Source of the DNA: Nonomuraea sp. NBC_00507
GTDB lineage: Bacteria > Actinomycetota > Actinomycetes > Streptosporangiales > Streptosporangiaceae
DNA: 64,000 nt
Assembly: GCF_036013525.1 (NCBI RefSeq)
Contig: NZ_CP107853.1
Span: 4,836,001-4,900,000 of the forward strand
Reading direction: 5' to 3'
The translations under genes were made by a program, and so were the position numbers. The notes below the pieces were generated by a model. That model was not told where the DNA came from, did no database searches, and was given only the letters and a program-made list of their open reading frames with translations. This document shows positions 1 through 8,564 of the stretch, piece after piece (positions within the stretch are counted from its first letter, which is position 1; the number at the start of each line of letters is the position of its first letter).

Positions 1-1221
1 CCGCCAAAAGCCAGTCCTACCGCCACCGCAGAGTACGGCGCCGACCCCGACTTTGACACGGTGTACGACCGCGCCACTTTCGGGTCAGCCAAATGGGCCA
101 ACCAATGGGACGAATTTTCACCGCGTGTCCGGGGCGAGGATCTGCTGTCGCTATGGACGGCCGACATGGACTTCCGGGCGCCGACGACCGTCATCGACCG
201 GCTGCGCGCCGCTGCGGACCACGGTATCTACGGCTACACCCTGCGAGACCCGGAACACTTCCAGATCGTGCAGAACTGGTTCACCGTCAGGCACGGCTGG
301 ACACCACCGGTGGAAACGCTCCTCCCGGCCCCTGCGATCATGTCCTCGGTCGCAGCAATCTTGCGCACCTTCACCGCCCCTGGAGATGGGGTGATCGTCC
401 AATCACCGGTCTACTCGCCGAACTTCGAGGCCATTACCGGTAACCACCGGCGGCTGCTCGTGAACCGGCTCCGGCTCATCGACAACCGCTACGAGTTCGA
501 CCTCGACAACCTGGCCGAGCTGGCCGCATCCGGCGCGAAGGTGCTACTTCTCTGCAACCCCCACAATCCCTCGGGCCGGAGCTGGACGGCCGACGAGCTG
601 CTCGCCGTGAACGACATCTGTGCGCGCTACGACCTTCTGGTGATTTCTGATGAGATCCACTGCGACATCCGGCTGAACGGCCGGCCCCACGTGGTCTATG
701 CCTCGATCAGCAGCGACGCCGCCCGCCGAGCATTCATCTGCACTGCCCCCACCAAGACCTTCAACCTTGCGGGCCTGCCAACGGCCACACTCTCGGTTGC
801 CGATCCATACCTGCGCTCGGAACTGCTGAACGCCATGCGGGCATCGTTCATGATCAACGCGCACTACTTCGGTCGTCTGGCCTTGGAGACTGCCTACACT
901 ACGGGTGGTCCGTGGCTCGACCGGCTGACCGAATATCTCAAGGGCAACGTGGCCTTCGTGCACGAGTTCGTCCAAGAGCGGCTGCCCGAGATCACGCCGA
1001 TGCCGCCGGACGCGTCGTTTCTGGTCTGGCTGGAGGCTCGTGAGCTTGACGCTCGTGTGGGCGGGCTGCACCAGTTCCTTGTCGACCGTGCGGCTGTCAA
1101 TCTCTACGACGGCCGGGTCTACGGCCCCGGAGGAGAGGGGTGCGTCCGACTGAACGTCGGCTGCCCCCGGAAGGTGCTGACTGAGGCGCTCGAACGCATC
1201 GATCATGCGCTCTCACGGTAG
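1..1221 (+). CDS. MalY/PatB-type PLP-dependent C-S beta-lyase/aminotransferase, 5' partial
   Basis: Fold-type I PLP enzyme of the MalY/PatB (cystathionine beta-lyase-like) aminotransferase group, expected to cleave C-S bonds of cystathionine or cysteine conjugates in the cytoplasm. Seen: the substrate-binding WTADMDF segment, the CNPHNPSGR motif, the SDEIHCD segment that contacts the PLP ring, the PLP lysine in PTKTFNLAG, and RLNVGCPR near the C-terminus with the carboxylate-binding arginine. A GTG occurs at 61, but the frame stays open to base 1 with no start codon, and the residues before 61 (DPDFDTVYDR) continue the family's usual N-terminal FDxVxDRxxxxxxKW pattern. The true start therefore lies outside the window. 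The tail is intact. Its neighbour is a convergent amino-acid ABC/gamma-glutamyltranspeptidase operon. Exact substrate unknown. Confidence 0.85.
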   Translation, partial: PPKASPTATAEYGADPDFDTVYDRATFGSAKWANQWDEFSPRVRGEDLLSLWTADMDFRAPTTVIDRLRAAADHGIYGYTLRDPEHFQIVQNWFTVRHGWTPPVETLLPAPAIMSSVAAILRTFTAPGDGVIVQSPVYSPNFEAITGNHRRLLVNRLRLIDNRYEFDLDNLAELAASGAKVLLLCNPHNPSGRSWTADELLAVNDICARYDLLVISDEIHCDIRLNGRPHVVYASISSDAARRAFICTAPTKTFNLAGLPTATLSVADPYLRSELLNAMRASFMINAHYFGRLALETAYTTGGPWLDRLTEYLKGNVAFVHEFVQERLPEITPMPPDASFLVWLEARELDARVGGLHQFLVDRAAVNLYDGRVYGPGGEGCVRLNVGCPRKVLTEALERIDHALSR

Positions 1222-1260
1222 CGCTCCTCGGGGCACTCACTGACCCTGTCCCGCGTCACC

Positions 1261-2790
1261 TCAGGACATGTCGGCCTGGGGATCTTCCGGCATCAGCGAA
1301 ACCAGGGCGGAGGCGCCATCGCAGCGAGGATCGCTCCCCGCTGAGGTGGCACCCCCGACGACTTGTGCGTGGCCGACCCATTCTGATGCCGGCGGCAGCG
1401 GGACGATCGGCGCGCCGGTCGCGGTCAGAGCTGCGATGGTACTGGGGGAGAGATCCGTCTCCAGGCTGATCGTGTCCTCCGGCTGGCCCGCCTCCATACC
1501 GCCGACGACCCAGCGGGGTGCGGCGACCGCGTCGGCGGGTTGTTCCCCGTCGAGCAGCCGTAGCAGCACTTGGGTGAGGATCTGCGGTTGGGCCTTGCCT
1601 CCCATCGTGCCCATCGACCAGGCCAGCCGTTCTTCCTGGGTGACCATGACCGGCATCAACGTGTGTGCCGGACGCTTGCCCGGCGCGATGACGTTGGGCG
1701 AGGCGGCGTCGAGGGAGAAGAACGCCCCGCGATTGTGCATCACCATGCCGGTCGAGGGTTCGAGCAGCCCCGCGCCGAAGCTGTGGAAGAGGCTCTGGAT
1801 CAGCGAGACCGCGTACCCTTCGCTGTCCGCGGTCACGACCGCGACCGTGTCGCCACTCGCCCTGCCGGTGATGGCCGGCCCGGCCGCTTCGTGGGAGGGG
1901 CCCAGCAGCAGGGTGTCCACGTCGATCTGCGCGAACCGGGGATCGGCCAGATGGCGGGTCCTGTCGGCGATGCCTCCGTGGAAGATCGCGGCCAGTAGTC
2001 CGGCGTCCTCTCCGTGCGGGTCCGTCCTCTCCAGCGCGGCCAGCGCCTGCAGCAGCAGGAAGCCCTGTGTGTTGGGCGGGCTGGTGTAAACGTCGAAACC
2101 CCGGAAGGCGCGGTGAAGCGGATCGGGCTGCTCGACCTCGTAGGCGGCCAGGTCGTCCAGGGCGATGGGGACCGCCAGCGCCTGCAGGCCGGCGACCAGT
2201 CGCTTGCCCAACGGCCCGCCGTACAACACCTCGGGGCCCTGAGCCGCGATCTCCGCGAGCGTCGCGGCCAACTCTTCCTGGCGCAGGGTTTCGCCGACGC
2301 GTAGTGACCCGAAGACGGTCCGCATCCCAGGGTCGGCGGCGATCAGATCTCCGGCCTCGGCTATGGCCGCTGCCAGGCCCGGAACGACAGGAGTGCCTTC
2401 CGCATGGCGTATGGCGGCGGCGAAGTGGTCGGGCCACGTCAGCGCGGCACCGGAGGCGTGCAGCGCGGCATAGCCCGCGACCGCGCCGGGGACGGTGATC
2501 GTGTCAGGCCCGGACACGGGCATCTGGCCGCCGTAACGCGAGATCAGCGCAGCCACGTCGATGCCGGCCGGGGCGGGACCGCTGGCGTTGACGCAGGAGA
2601 TCCTGCCGTCCGGGGATCTGATCAGAGCGATCAGATCGCCGCCGAGTCCGGTGTTGTGCGGATAGACGACGGTGAGCGTCACGGCGGCCGCGAGCGCGGC
2701 GTCTACGGCGTTGCCGCCACCTGCGATCGCCTTCTTGGCTGCGGCGGTGGCAAGTACGTGCGGGCTGGCGATGGCGCAGTGATAGGTCAT
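1261..2790 (-). CDS. gamma-glutamyltranspeptidase family protein
   Basis: Ntn-hydrolase of the gamma-glutamyltransferase family, which hydrolyses or transfers gamma-glutamyl groups from glutathione or other gamma-glutamyl amides after self-cleavage. Seen: the N-terminal ASPHVLATAAAKKAI and GGNAVDAALAAAVTLTVVYP segments, the GLGGDL stretch, and a candidate autocatalytic threonine near residue 315 in SGDTVAVVT, then a small subunit with MPVM and SMGTMGGKAQPQ. I chose the ATG at 2790 because it follows an AAAGAG site and lies 7 nt after the stop of the ABC ATPase; an upstream start at 2835 would overlap that gene. With this start there is no signal peptide, unlike classical exported GGTs, so a cytoplasmic enzyme acting on imported substrate is likely. 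Last gene of the importer operon. Confidence 0.88.
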   Translation of the reverse strand: MTYHCAIASPHVLATAAAKKAIAGGGNAVDAALAAAVTLTVVYPHNTGLGGDLIALIRSPDGRISCVNASGPAPAGIDVAALISRYGGQMPVSGPDTITVPGAVAGYAALHASGAALTWPDHFAAAIRHAEGTPVVPGLAAAIAEAGDLIAADPGMRTVFGSLRVGETLRQEELAATLAEIAAQGPEVLYGGPLGKRLVAGLQALAVPIALDDLAAYEVEQPDPLHRAFRGFDVYTSPPNTQGFLLLQALAALERTDPHGEDAGLLAAIFHGGIADRTRHLADPRFAQIDVDTLLLGPSHEAAGPAITGRASGDTVAVVTADSEGYAVSLIQSLFHSFGAGLLEPSTGMVMHNRGAFFSLDAASPNVIAPGKRPAHTLMPVMVTQEERLAWSMGTMGGKAQPQILTQVLLRLLDGEQPADAVAAPRWVVGGMEAGQPEDTISLETDLSPSTIAALTATGAPIVPLPPASEWVGHAQVVGGATSAGSDPRCDGASALVSLMPEDPQADMS

Positions 2791-2797
2791 GACTCTT

Positions 2798-3562
2798 TCA
2801 GATGATCTTGGATAGGAACGATCGCGTACGTTCATGGACGGGATCGGTGAAGACCTGGGCGGGTGGGCCGACCTCGACGATCTTTCCGGCGTCCATGACG
2901 ACGACCCGGTCGGCCACCTCGCGGGCGAAGCCCATCTCGTGGGTCACCACCAGCATCGTCATGTGCTCGCGGGCCAGCTCCTTCATCACCTCGAGCACCT
3001 CGCCGATCATCTCGGGATCCAGTGCGCTCGTCGGCTCGTCGAAGAGCATCAGCGCCGGCCGCATCGCCAGCGCGCGGGCGATCGCGACCCGCTGCTGCTG
3101 CCCGCCGGACAGGTTGGCCGGGTAGGCGTCGGCCTTGTGTGCCAGGCCGACGCGGTCCAGCAGGCGGTGCGCGTCCTCGACCGCCTGCGCCTTCTGCACG
3201 CGCCTGACCCGCACGGGACCGTGCCAGACATTTTCCGCGGCCGTCATGTGCGCGAACAGGTTGAAGTGCTGGAACACGAAGCCGATGTCGCGACGTTGCC
3301 TCGCGACCTCGGCCGCGGATTCCTCCACGAGCCTGCCGTCCTTGCCGTGGCGGTAGCCGACGAGGCGACCGGTGACCGTGATGCTGCCGCTGTCGATCGT
3401 CTCCAGATGGTTCACCGTACGGAGGAACGTGGTCTTGCCGGCGCCCGACGGGCCGATGAGGACGACCACTTCGCCGCGACTCACCTCGAGAGAGACGTCG
3501 TCGAGCACGACGTGGCCACCGAGCGCGCGAGTGACGTGCTCGGCTCGGACGATCACGCTCAT
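2798..3562 (-). CDS. polar amino-acid ABC transporter ATP-binding protein (GlnQ/HisP type)
   Basis: Energises uptake by the permease encoded just upstream. In about 254 residues it shows Walker [10 protein letters not shown]-loop [13 protein letters not shown], signature LSGGQQQR, Walker [15 protein letters not shown] and the H-loop histidine in VVTHEMGFA. The MT(A)AEN and ALDPEM segments are typical of the polar amino-acid subfamily. The ATG at 3562 overlaps the permease stop as ATGA, so translation is probably coupled. An insertion ([15 protein letters not shown]) precedes the Q-loop, as in histidine/glutamine-type ATPases with an extended N-terminal lobe. Substrate not decidable from this chain. 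Confidence 0.93.
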   Translation of the reverse strand: MSVIVRAEHVTRALGGHVVLDDVSLEVSRGEVVVLIGPSGAGKTTFLRTVNHLETIDSGSITVTGRLVGYRHGKDGRLVEESAAEVARQRRDIGFVFQHFNLFAHMTAAENVWHGPVRVRRVQKAQAVEDAHRLLDRVGLAHKADAYPANLSGGQQQRVAIARALAMRPALMLFDEPTSALDPEMIGEVLEVMKELAREHMTMLVVTHEMGFAREVADRVVVMDAGKIVEVGPPAQVFTDPVHERTRSFLSKII

Positions 3563-4338
3563 GGCGCCTCCGCCCGGACCACGGCACGCCCGCCGCCGAA
3601 GAGCCGCTGCCCTATCGTCGGAGGTCGCGATATCCCCGCCGATGCATTCAGCCGGCCCTCGATCCAAGCCTGGACGAACGACCACAAGGTGGTGAGCAAC
3701 AGGTAGTACAGGGCCGCGACGATGAACACTTCGAACGTGCGGAAGGTCGTGGAACTGATCGCCTGGGTGTTGAGGAACAGCTCGTCCACGCCGATCACAC
3801 TCAAGATCGAGGTGGTCTTCATCATGGCGTTGAAGTTGTTGCCGAGCGGCGGGACGATGAAGCGCAGCGCCTGCGGCAGGATGATCCATCTCATCGCGGA
3901 GCGCGGTGTCATGCCGATGGCGAGCGCCGCCTCCGACTGCCCCTTCCCGACTGAGTCGATCCCCGCACGGATGATCTCCGCCATGTAGGCGCTCTCGTTG
4001 ATCGCCAGCGTGACGAGGGCGGCCTGGAACACGCCGGTGACGGTCACGCCGAGCAAGGTGAGGTCGGAGAAGGAATAGATTTCGGCCGCGGCCAGGCCGT
4101 TGTAGACCAGAACCAGTTGGACCAGCAGCGGGGTGCCGCGCAGGATCCAGATGTAGAACCCGGCCACCGCGGTGACCCAGCGGCGCTTGGATCGGCGCAT
4201 CAGCGCCACGCCGAGCCCGATGATCACTGCCAGGAACTGGGCGAGGACTGAGATGTAGACCGTGCGCCACAGCCCCTCGAGAAACGGCCCCGACGGGCGA
4301 AGGAGCGCGTCCCAGAAGAACGCCGGGTCGAAACTCAA
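3559..4338 (-). CDS. polar amino-acid ABC transporter permease
   Basis: Inner-membrane permease of the HisM/GlnP family, about 259 residues and roughly five membrane segments. Seen: the [19 protein letters not shown] first segment, the RGTPLLVQL motif typical of the family, and the EAA loop ([23 protein letters not shown]) that docks on the ATPase. The likely start is TTG at 4338, which overlaps the TGA of the substrate-binding protein gene (TTGA); no ATG or GTG gives a sensible N-terminus, and the frame further upstream is antisense-like shadow. A single permease gene implies a homodimer. Confidence 0.9.
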   Translation of the reverse strand: MSFDPAFFWDALLRPSGPFLEGLWRTVYISVLAQFLAVIIGLGVALMRRSKRRWVTAVAGFYIWILRGTPLLVQLVLVYNGLAAAEIYSFSDLTLLGVTVTGVFQAALVTLAINESAYMAEIIRAGIDSVGKGQSEAALAIGMTPRSAMRWIILPQALRFIVPPLGNNFNAMMKTTSILSVIGVDELFLNTQAISSTTFRTFEVFIVAALYYLLLTTLWSFVQAWIEGRLNASAGISRPPTIGQRLFGGGRAVVRAEAP

Positions 4339-5171
4339 GGCTCCAGCCTGTCCACTTGGAGGTTCCACTTGGCCAGGACCTTGTCGTACGTCCCGTCCGC
4401 CCGGATCTCTTGCAGCGCCTTGGCCAGCGCGCTCTGCAGCGCGGAGTTGCCCTTGCGTACGGCGATGCCGGCCTTGATCTTGTCGAAGGACTCTCCCGCG
4501 AAGGCGAAGAGGCCGGGCTTCTGCCCCATGTAGTAGGCGGCGGTCTCGCTCGTGGTCGCGTATGCCTGCGACCGGCCGAGCGCCAGCTCCTGCAGCGCGG
4601 CAATGTCCTGATCGAACCGGGTCAGCTTGATGGCCGGCTTGCCGGCCGCCTCGCACTTCTTCGACTGATCCTCGAGACGCGTGGCGGCCGTGGTGGAAAT
4701 GAGCGTCGACGCGGTCAGCCCGCACAGGCTCTCGTCCAGCCCGGTGACGCCCCGGGGATTGTCCTTGGCCACGAGGATCGACTGCCCGGAGTACATGTAG
4801 GGGACGAAGTCGACGACCCTTTCCCGCTCTGGCTTGATGTAGAGCTGGGACAGAATCGCATCGCACTGCTTGGCCACCAAGGTAGGGACGATGGAGGCGA
4901 ACTTGGTGTTTCGCCATACCGCTGCCACACCGAGCCTGGCCGCGAGCGCCTCGCCGATCTCCACGTCGGCACCGATGGGCTTCTTGGCCTTGTCGTAGAA
5001 CTCCAGCGGCGGGGCGGAGATGTCGGAACAGTAGACGATCTCACCGTCCTTGAGCACCGCAGGGGGCGCGACCATCGCCTTGCCGCCGGCTGGAGCCGCC
5101 TCCGTTTTCGCCGCCGTTCCGCATGCGGTCAACGACAGTGCGGCTGCCATCGCGAGTATGCGACCGTGCAT
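4335..5171 (-). CDS. amino-acid ABC transporter substrate-binding lipoprotein
   Basis: Periplasmic-binding-protein type 2 receptor anchored outside the membrane. The first 17 residues form a signal peptide ending in lipobox LTAC, with Cys17 as lipidation site. The mature part holds the two-lobe SBP_bac_3 pattern: [28 protein letters not shown], then the [12 protein letters not shown] lobe and [10 protein letters not shown], and later [16 protein letters not shown]. The ATG at 5171 is preceded by GGAGGT. First gene of the SBP-permease-ATPase-GGT operon. The GGT partner suggests cystine, glutamate or gamma-glutamyl compounds as ligand; this is inference. Confidence 0.92.
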   Translation of the reverse strand: MHGRILAMAAALSLTACGTAAKTEAAPAGGKAMVAPPAVLKDGEIVYCSDISAPPLEFYDKAKKPIGADVEIGEALAARLGVAAVWRNTKFASIVPTLVAKQCDAILSQLYIKPERERVVDFVPYMYSGQSILVAKDNPRGVTGLDESLCGLTASTLISTTAATRLEDQSKKCEAAGKPAIKLTRFDQDIAALQELALGRSQAYATTSETAAYYMGQKPGLFAFAGESFDKIKAGIAVRKGNSALQSALAKALQEIRADGTYDKVLAKWNLQVDRLEP

Positions 5172-5214
5172 TCCATACCTCCACCCAGACGAGCTTGCGG
5201 GTGAGGGCCATTGA

Positions 5215-5234
5215 GGTTGATTAACGAATTAACC
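5215..5234. promoter_or_regulatory. imperfect palindrome, candidate operator of the ABC importer/MBL intergenic region
   Basis: GGTTGATTAACGAATTAACC matches its own complement at 14 of 20 positions and stands out as an AT-rich island in GC-rich DNA, about 45 nt before the start of the ABC operon and 30 nt before the divergent hydrolase. It could be an operator or simply core promoter sequence. No regulator can be assigned. Confidence 0.3.
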
Positions 5235-5263
5235 ACAACCCCGTACGGTAACAATCTCGTTGC

Positions 5264-5890
5264 ATGGCCATGGCGACCGAATCGGTCGCCATCTTCCTCG
5301 CTGGCAACGATTTCCGTATGCTGCCTGGCATGCCAGCATTCGTTCACGTCCTCACGGACGGATACGCCGACGAGCGGGTCGCCAGCACCGTGACGTTGAT
5401 CCGGGAAGGCGACCTGATCGCCGTGGTCGATCCGGGCATGGTCGCCCACCGCCGGCTCATCCTGGACCCTCTCGCCGAGTTGGGCCTGCAACCCGAGCAG
5501 GTCACCGATGTGGTGTTCTCTCACCACCACCCGGATCACACGTTGAACGCCGCCCTGTTCCCCGAGGCCCGCTTCCACGACCACTGGGCGATCTACGCTG
5601 GGGACGAGTGGGTGGAGCGTGAGGCCGATGGTTTCGAGTTGTCGTCCTCGGTCCGGCTGTTGCGAACCCCGGGGCACACGGCGCAGGACATCTCCACGGT
5701 GGCGGAGACCGATGACGGGCTGGTCGTCGCCACGCATTTGTGGTGGAGTGCCGACGGGCCGGCCGACGACCCGCTGGCCGAGGACGCCCACGCGTTGAGA
5801 CGATCGCGCGAGCGCGTGCTCGCCCTGCGTCCGAGCCTGATCATCCCTGGTCACGGCGGGTCTTTCGTCCCGGTGGAGACGGCCGAATGA
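5264..5890 (+). CDS. metallo-beta-lactamase-fold hydrolase (MBLAC1-like)
   Basis: Small dinuclear-metal hydrolase. Seen: the HHHPDH metal-binding motif near residue 86, a third histidine in RTPGHTAQD, the metal-bridging aspartate/GD region and the C-terminal IIPGHGG histidine. The spacing and VxDPGM element fit MBLAC1-type or glyoxalase-II-like proteins of about 190-210 residues. The start is uncertain: ATGs at 5264, 5318 and 5330 are all in frame, none with a good ribosome site. Homology-like sequence only begins at MPAFVHVL (5330), so the shorter form may be correct. Divergent from the amino-acid ABC operon. Substrate unknown; a thioester or glutathione-conjugate role would suit the neighbours but is speculation. 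Confidence 0.8.
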   Translation: MAMATESVAIFLAGNDFRMLPGMPAFVHVLTDGYADERVASTVTLIREGDLIAVVDPGMVAHRRLILDPLAELGLQPEQVTDVVFSHHHPDHTLNAALFPEARFHDHWAIYAGDEWVEREADGFELSSSVRLLRTPGHTAQDISTVAETDDGLVVATHLWWSADGPADDPLAEDAHALRRSRERVLALRPSLIIPGHGGSFVPVETAE

Positions 5891-5939
5891 CAGCCGGCGG
5901 GTAACCTCCGCGAAACGCCACGAGCGTACGATTGTAAAG

Positions 5940-6956
5940 GTGCCCCGAAAGCCCTCACCTGACGTGACCATGGCAGATGTGGCGCGAGTGGCCGGAGTGT
6001 CGATCGCGACCGTCTCCAACGCGCTCAACTCGGCCGGCCGCATGTCCCAGAGCACGCGTGACAACGTGTGGCGCGTGGCACGAGAGCTCGGCTACCTTCC
6101 TGATAAGACGCACACGAGAACGCTGGGCCTGGCCGTCACCACCGACCACCCCGCCTCATGGGGCTTCGCGGAAATCCCCTACTTCTCCCAGGCCATCCAG
6201 TCCGCCACCGTTGTCGCACACGAACACGGCTATGGGCTCGTCGTGCAACCCACCGCTCTCGGCCTGGAGCGGCTGGCCGTTCTGCCCGTCGACGGCATGC
6301 TGCTGATCGACAGCCCGAAGGGCGATCGGGTTCGTGCCGATCTGCTGATGCGCGGCGTGCCCGTCGTCCACATCGGGAGGCCGGTCAGCGCGGAGCCGAA
6401 CGACATCTGGGTGGACAACGATGTCGAAGGCGCGGTGCGCGGCGTGCTGGACCACTTGTCGCAGGCCGGTGCACAGCGGGTCGCCCTGCTGGGCGGCGAC
6501 ACCACTGACTACTACATCCAGGCCTGCATGACAACGTACCGCCAGTGGTGTGCCGAGCGGGGAGAGCCCGCCCTTCTCGAACTCATGAGACGCAAGAATC
6601 CGGCCCCTGCCGTCGCCCGCCTCCTGTCCCGGGACGATCCTCCTGACGCCATCTTCGGTCCGTACGACCGATGCGGGCACGCCGTGCTGTCGGCCGCCCG
6701 TGGCCATGGCCTGCGGATTCCCGAAGACCTCCTCGTGGCCTGTGCGAGCGAGTCCAGTGCCTACGAGACGACAACACCGCCGGTCACCACGCTGTCCCTC
6801 GATCCCGTCGGAGCGACCAGAATCGCCACGGAACTCCTCATCCAACTCGTCGAAGGAGAAACGCCTGCGGTGTCAGGAGGCGTGGTCCATCACACTCGCC
6901 TGCTGGCCCGAACGTCGACCCTCCGGCATCTGTCCACAGCGTCTCTGATTGGCTAA
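5940..6956 (+). CDS. LacI-family transcriptional regulator
   Basis: DNA-binding repressor or activator, about 338 residues. The N-terminal helix-turn-helix is clear (TMADVARVAGVSIATVSNALN), followed by the hinge and a periplasmic-binding-like effector domain (LGLAVTTDHP, VDNDVEGAVRGVLDHL, RVALLGGD, DAIFGPYD, LRIPEDLLVACASES). GTG start at 5940 with no obvious Shine-Dalgarno, so the message may be leaderless. The sensor domain is of the sugar/nucleoside type, yet no sugar gene adjoins; the nearest genes are the MBL hydrolase (same strand, 49 nt upstream) and the convergent tannase. Target unknown. Confidence 0.9.
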   Translation: MPRKPSPDVTMADVARVAGVSIATVSNALNSAGRMSQSTRDNVWRVARELGYLPDKTHTRTLGLAVTTDHPASWGFAEIPYFSQAIQSATVVAHEHGYGLVVQPTALGLERLAVLPVDGMLLIDSPKGDRVRADLLMRGVPVVHIGRPVSAEPNDIWVDNDVEGAVRGVLDHLSQAGAQRVALLGGDTTDYYIQACMTTYRQWCAERGEPALLELMRRKNPAPAVARLLSRDDPPDAIFGPYDRCGHAVLSAARGHGLRIPEDLLVACASESSAYETTTPPVTTLSLDPVGATRIATELLIQLVEGETPAVSGGVVHHTRLLARTSTLRHLSTASLIG

Positions 6957-7040
6957 GTGGTCTTCGCTGGAAGTTCCTCGGGGGTTACGCCAGCCGGGAC
7001 CGGGTGGCGTTCGCCCCGGGCGCGGGCGGCCGTGGCGGGA

Positions 7041-8564
7041 TCAGCAGGCGAAGGGATTGAGTGCGCGAGTCATCGCGACGCCGTCGGCCGGGTTGTCGTT
7101 GACGTACTTCGTCGCGACGATCTCGGCCGGTGCAGCGCCCTGCTCGACCCAGCGCACGATCGGAGTCAAGGTGTCGAAGATGTTCGGGCCGGGGCCGCGG
7201 CCGCAGTGGGTCATGCCGGGGAACAGGAAAAGCCGCGCGAACTCGCGGGTCTCGCGCTCACGCCCGCCGGAGGTGACACGCACCACCTTGCGGTAGTAGT
7301 CGATGGTGTCGTGGGCGGAGACGACCGGATCGGCCCAGCCGGTGTACATGAGGAGCTTGCCGCCGCTACGCCGGAACGGGTTCAGGTCGGGGTTGGTCGC
7401 GTTGATGAGCGGTCCGAGCTTCCTCTCGGCGAGACGCAGGTCGCGGTGGAAGTCGAAGGTCCACCAGTTCCAGTTCGGGTCGTTGAAGACCCAGTGGCGC
7501 CAGAAGTTCGCGCGGGCCGGCTGGGTGGTGCCCCAGTAGCCGCTCCATCCGGTCAGCACCCGGCCGGCCGCGTCGATCACGGGCGCTTCGCTGCCGACCG
7601 GCCAGCCGGGGTAGACCTGCCTGCCGGTACGCGGGTCGCGAGCCCCGCCGTACATCTCGCGTACGGCCCTGACCTGGCGCTTGGTCAGGCACGTGGGGGC
7701 GTCGCCGACCGGGCACTGGAGCGTGGCGGGGTCGAAGGAGCAGCGGCGCGGGTCGGTGAGGAAGCCGTCGGTGGCCAGGCCGCCGTCCCTGCCCCGGCAC
7801 TGCCTGACGGCCGCGTTCGTCAGCAGCGGCAGCTTGGCCGCGGGGATGATCGGCTCGGTGTCGTTGCCGGGGGTGTGGTTGCGGAGGAACTGCCAGAGGA
7901 ATCCGGCGTTGAGCGCGACGCGGTTGTTGCCTGGAGCGCCGGCCACGATCCCGTCGAAGTCGTCGGGGTAGCGCTGGGCCTCCATCAGTGCCTGGTGGCC
8001 GCCGGTGGAGCAGCCGATGAAGTAGGAGTAGCGCGGCTTGGTCCCGGTGTGCTGCTCGGCGATCAGCTTGGCGTTGACGATCGTCTCGTGCACGGCGCGG
8101 TGGCCCCAGTCCACGATGATCTCTGGGTTGGCCGCGCCCTGCACGAACATGTCCGGGTCGTCGCCGGTGTGGCCGGTGTCGGTGCCGACGGTCGCGTACC
8201 CGGCCGCCAGCGTCGGCCCGCCCATGGAGACGAAGTCCATGGCCGAGCTGTATCCGCCGTTGCCGAACATCAGCATCCGCTGGTTCCACTGCTCCGGAAT
8301 CCACACCTCGAACCCGATGGCGGAGCCCGGCACCGGCTTGGCGATGCCGTGGACGCGGCAGAACGCGGGCACGGACGGCAGCACGCGGCCGTCGGGAGCG
8401 GTGTATCCGCCGGCCGGAACCGATTCGGCGATGGTGATCGTGGTGTGCGGCAGGGCCGCGGCGGTCAGGCTCTCGCACGTGCTGTCGGCGGTGGCGGGCG
8501 CCTGCGGGGAAAGCCCGATCAGCAGGACGGCGATCGCGGCGAGGAGTCTCCTGAGCGGGCTCAC
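7041..8564 (-). CDS. secreted tannase/feruloyl esterase family protein
   Basis: Alpha/beta hydrolase of the tannase/feruloyl esterase (fungal FaeB-like) family, cleaving esters between hydroxycinnamic or gallic acids and sugars or organic acids. A signal peptide covers about residues 1-26 (LLAAIAVLLIGLSPQAPATA). The nucleophile serine lies in YFIGCSTGGHQAL and the catalytic histidine in GMTHCGRGPG; the cysteines next to each catalytic residue form the family's CS-HC disulfide motif. About 507 residues, full length. The GTG start at 8564 overlaps the stop of the upstream hydrolase (GTGA). Third gene of the CitMHS-CocE-tannase unit, so its released acid is plausibly the substrate of the co-transcribed carboxylate transporter. 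Confidence 0.9.
   Translation of the reverse strand: MSPLRRLLAAIAVLLIGLSPQAPATADSTCESLTAAALPHTTITIAESVPAGGYTAPDGRVLPSVPAFCRVHGIAKPVPGSAIGFEVWIPEQWNQRMLMFGNGGYSSAMDFVSMGGPTLAAGYATVGTDTGHTGDDPDMFVQGAANPEIIVDWGHRAVHETIVNAKLIAEQHTGTKPRYSYFIGCSTGGHQALMEAQRYPDDFDGIVAGAPGNNRVALNAGFLWQFLRNHTPGNDTEPIIPAAKLPLLTNAAVRQCRGRDGGLATDGFLTDPRRCSFDPATLQCPVGDAPTCLTKRQVRAVREMYGGARDPRTGRQVYPGWPVGSEAPVIDAAGRVLTGWSGYWGTTQPARANFWRHWVFNDPNWNWWTFDFHRDLRLAERKLGPLINATNPDLNPFRRSGGKLLMYTGWADPVVSAHDTIDYYRKVVRVTSGGRERETREFARLFLFPGMTHCGRGPGPNIFDTLTPIVRWVEQGAAPAEIVATKYVNDNPADGVAMTRALNPFAC

Noticed and set aside
6957..7040. Terminator between the LacI gene and the tannase
   Set aside because: Only a weak CCGGG/CCCGG pairing with a long loop; not convincing.
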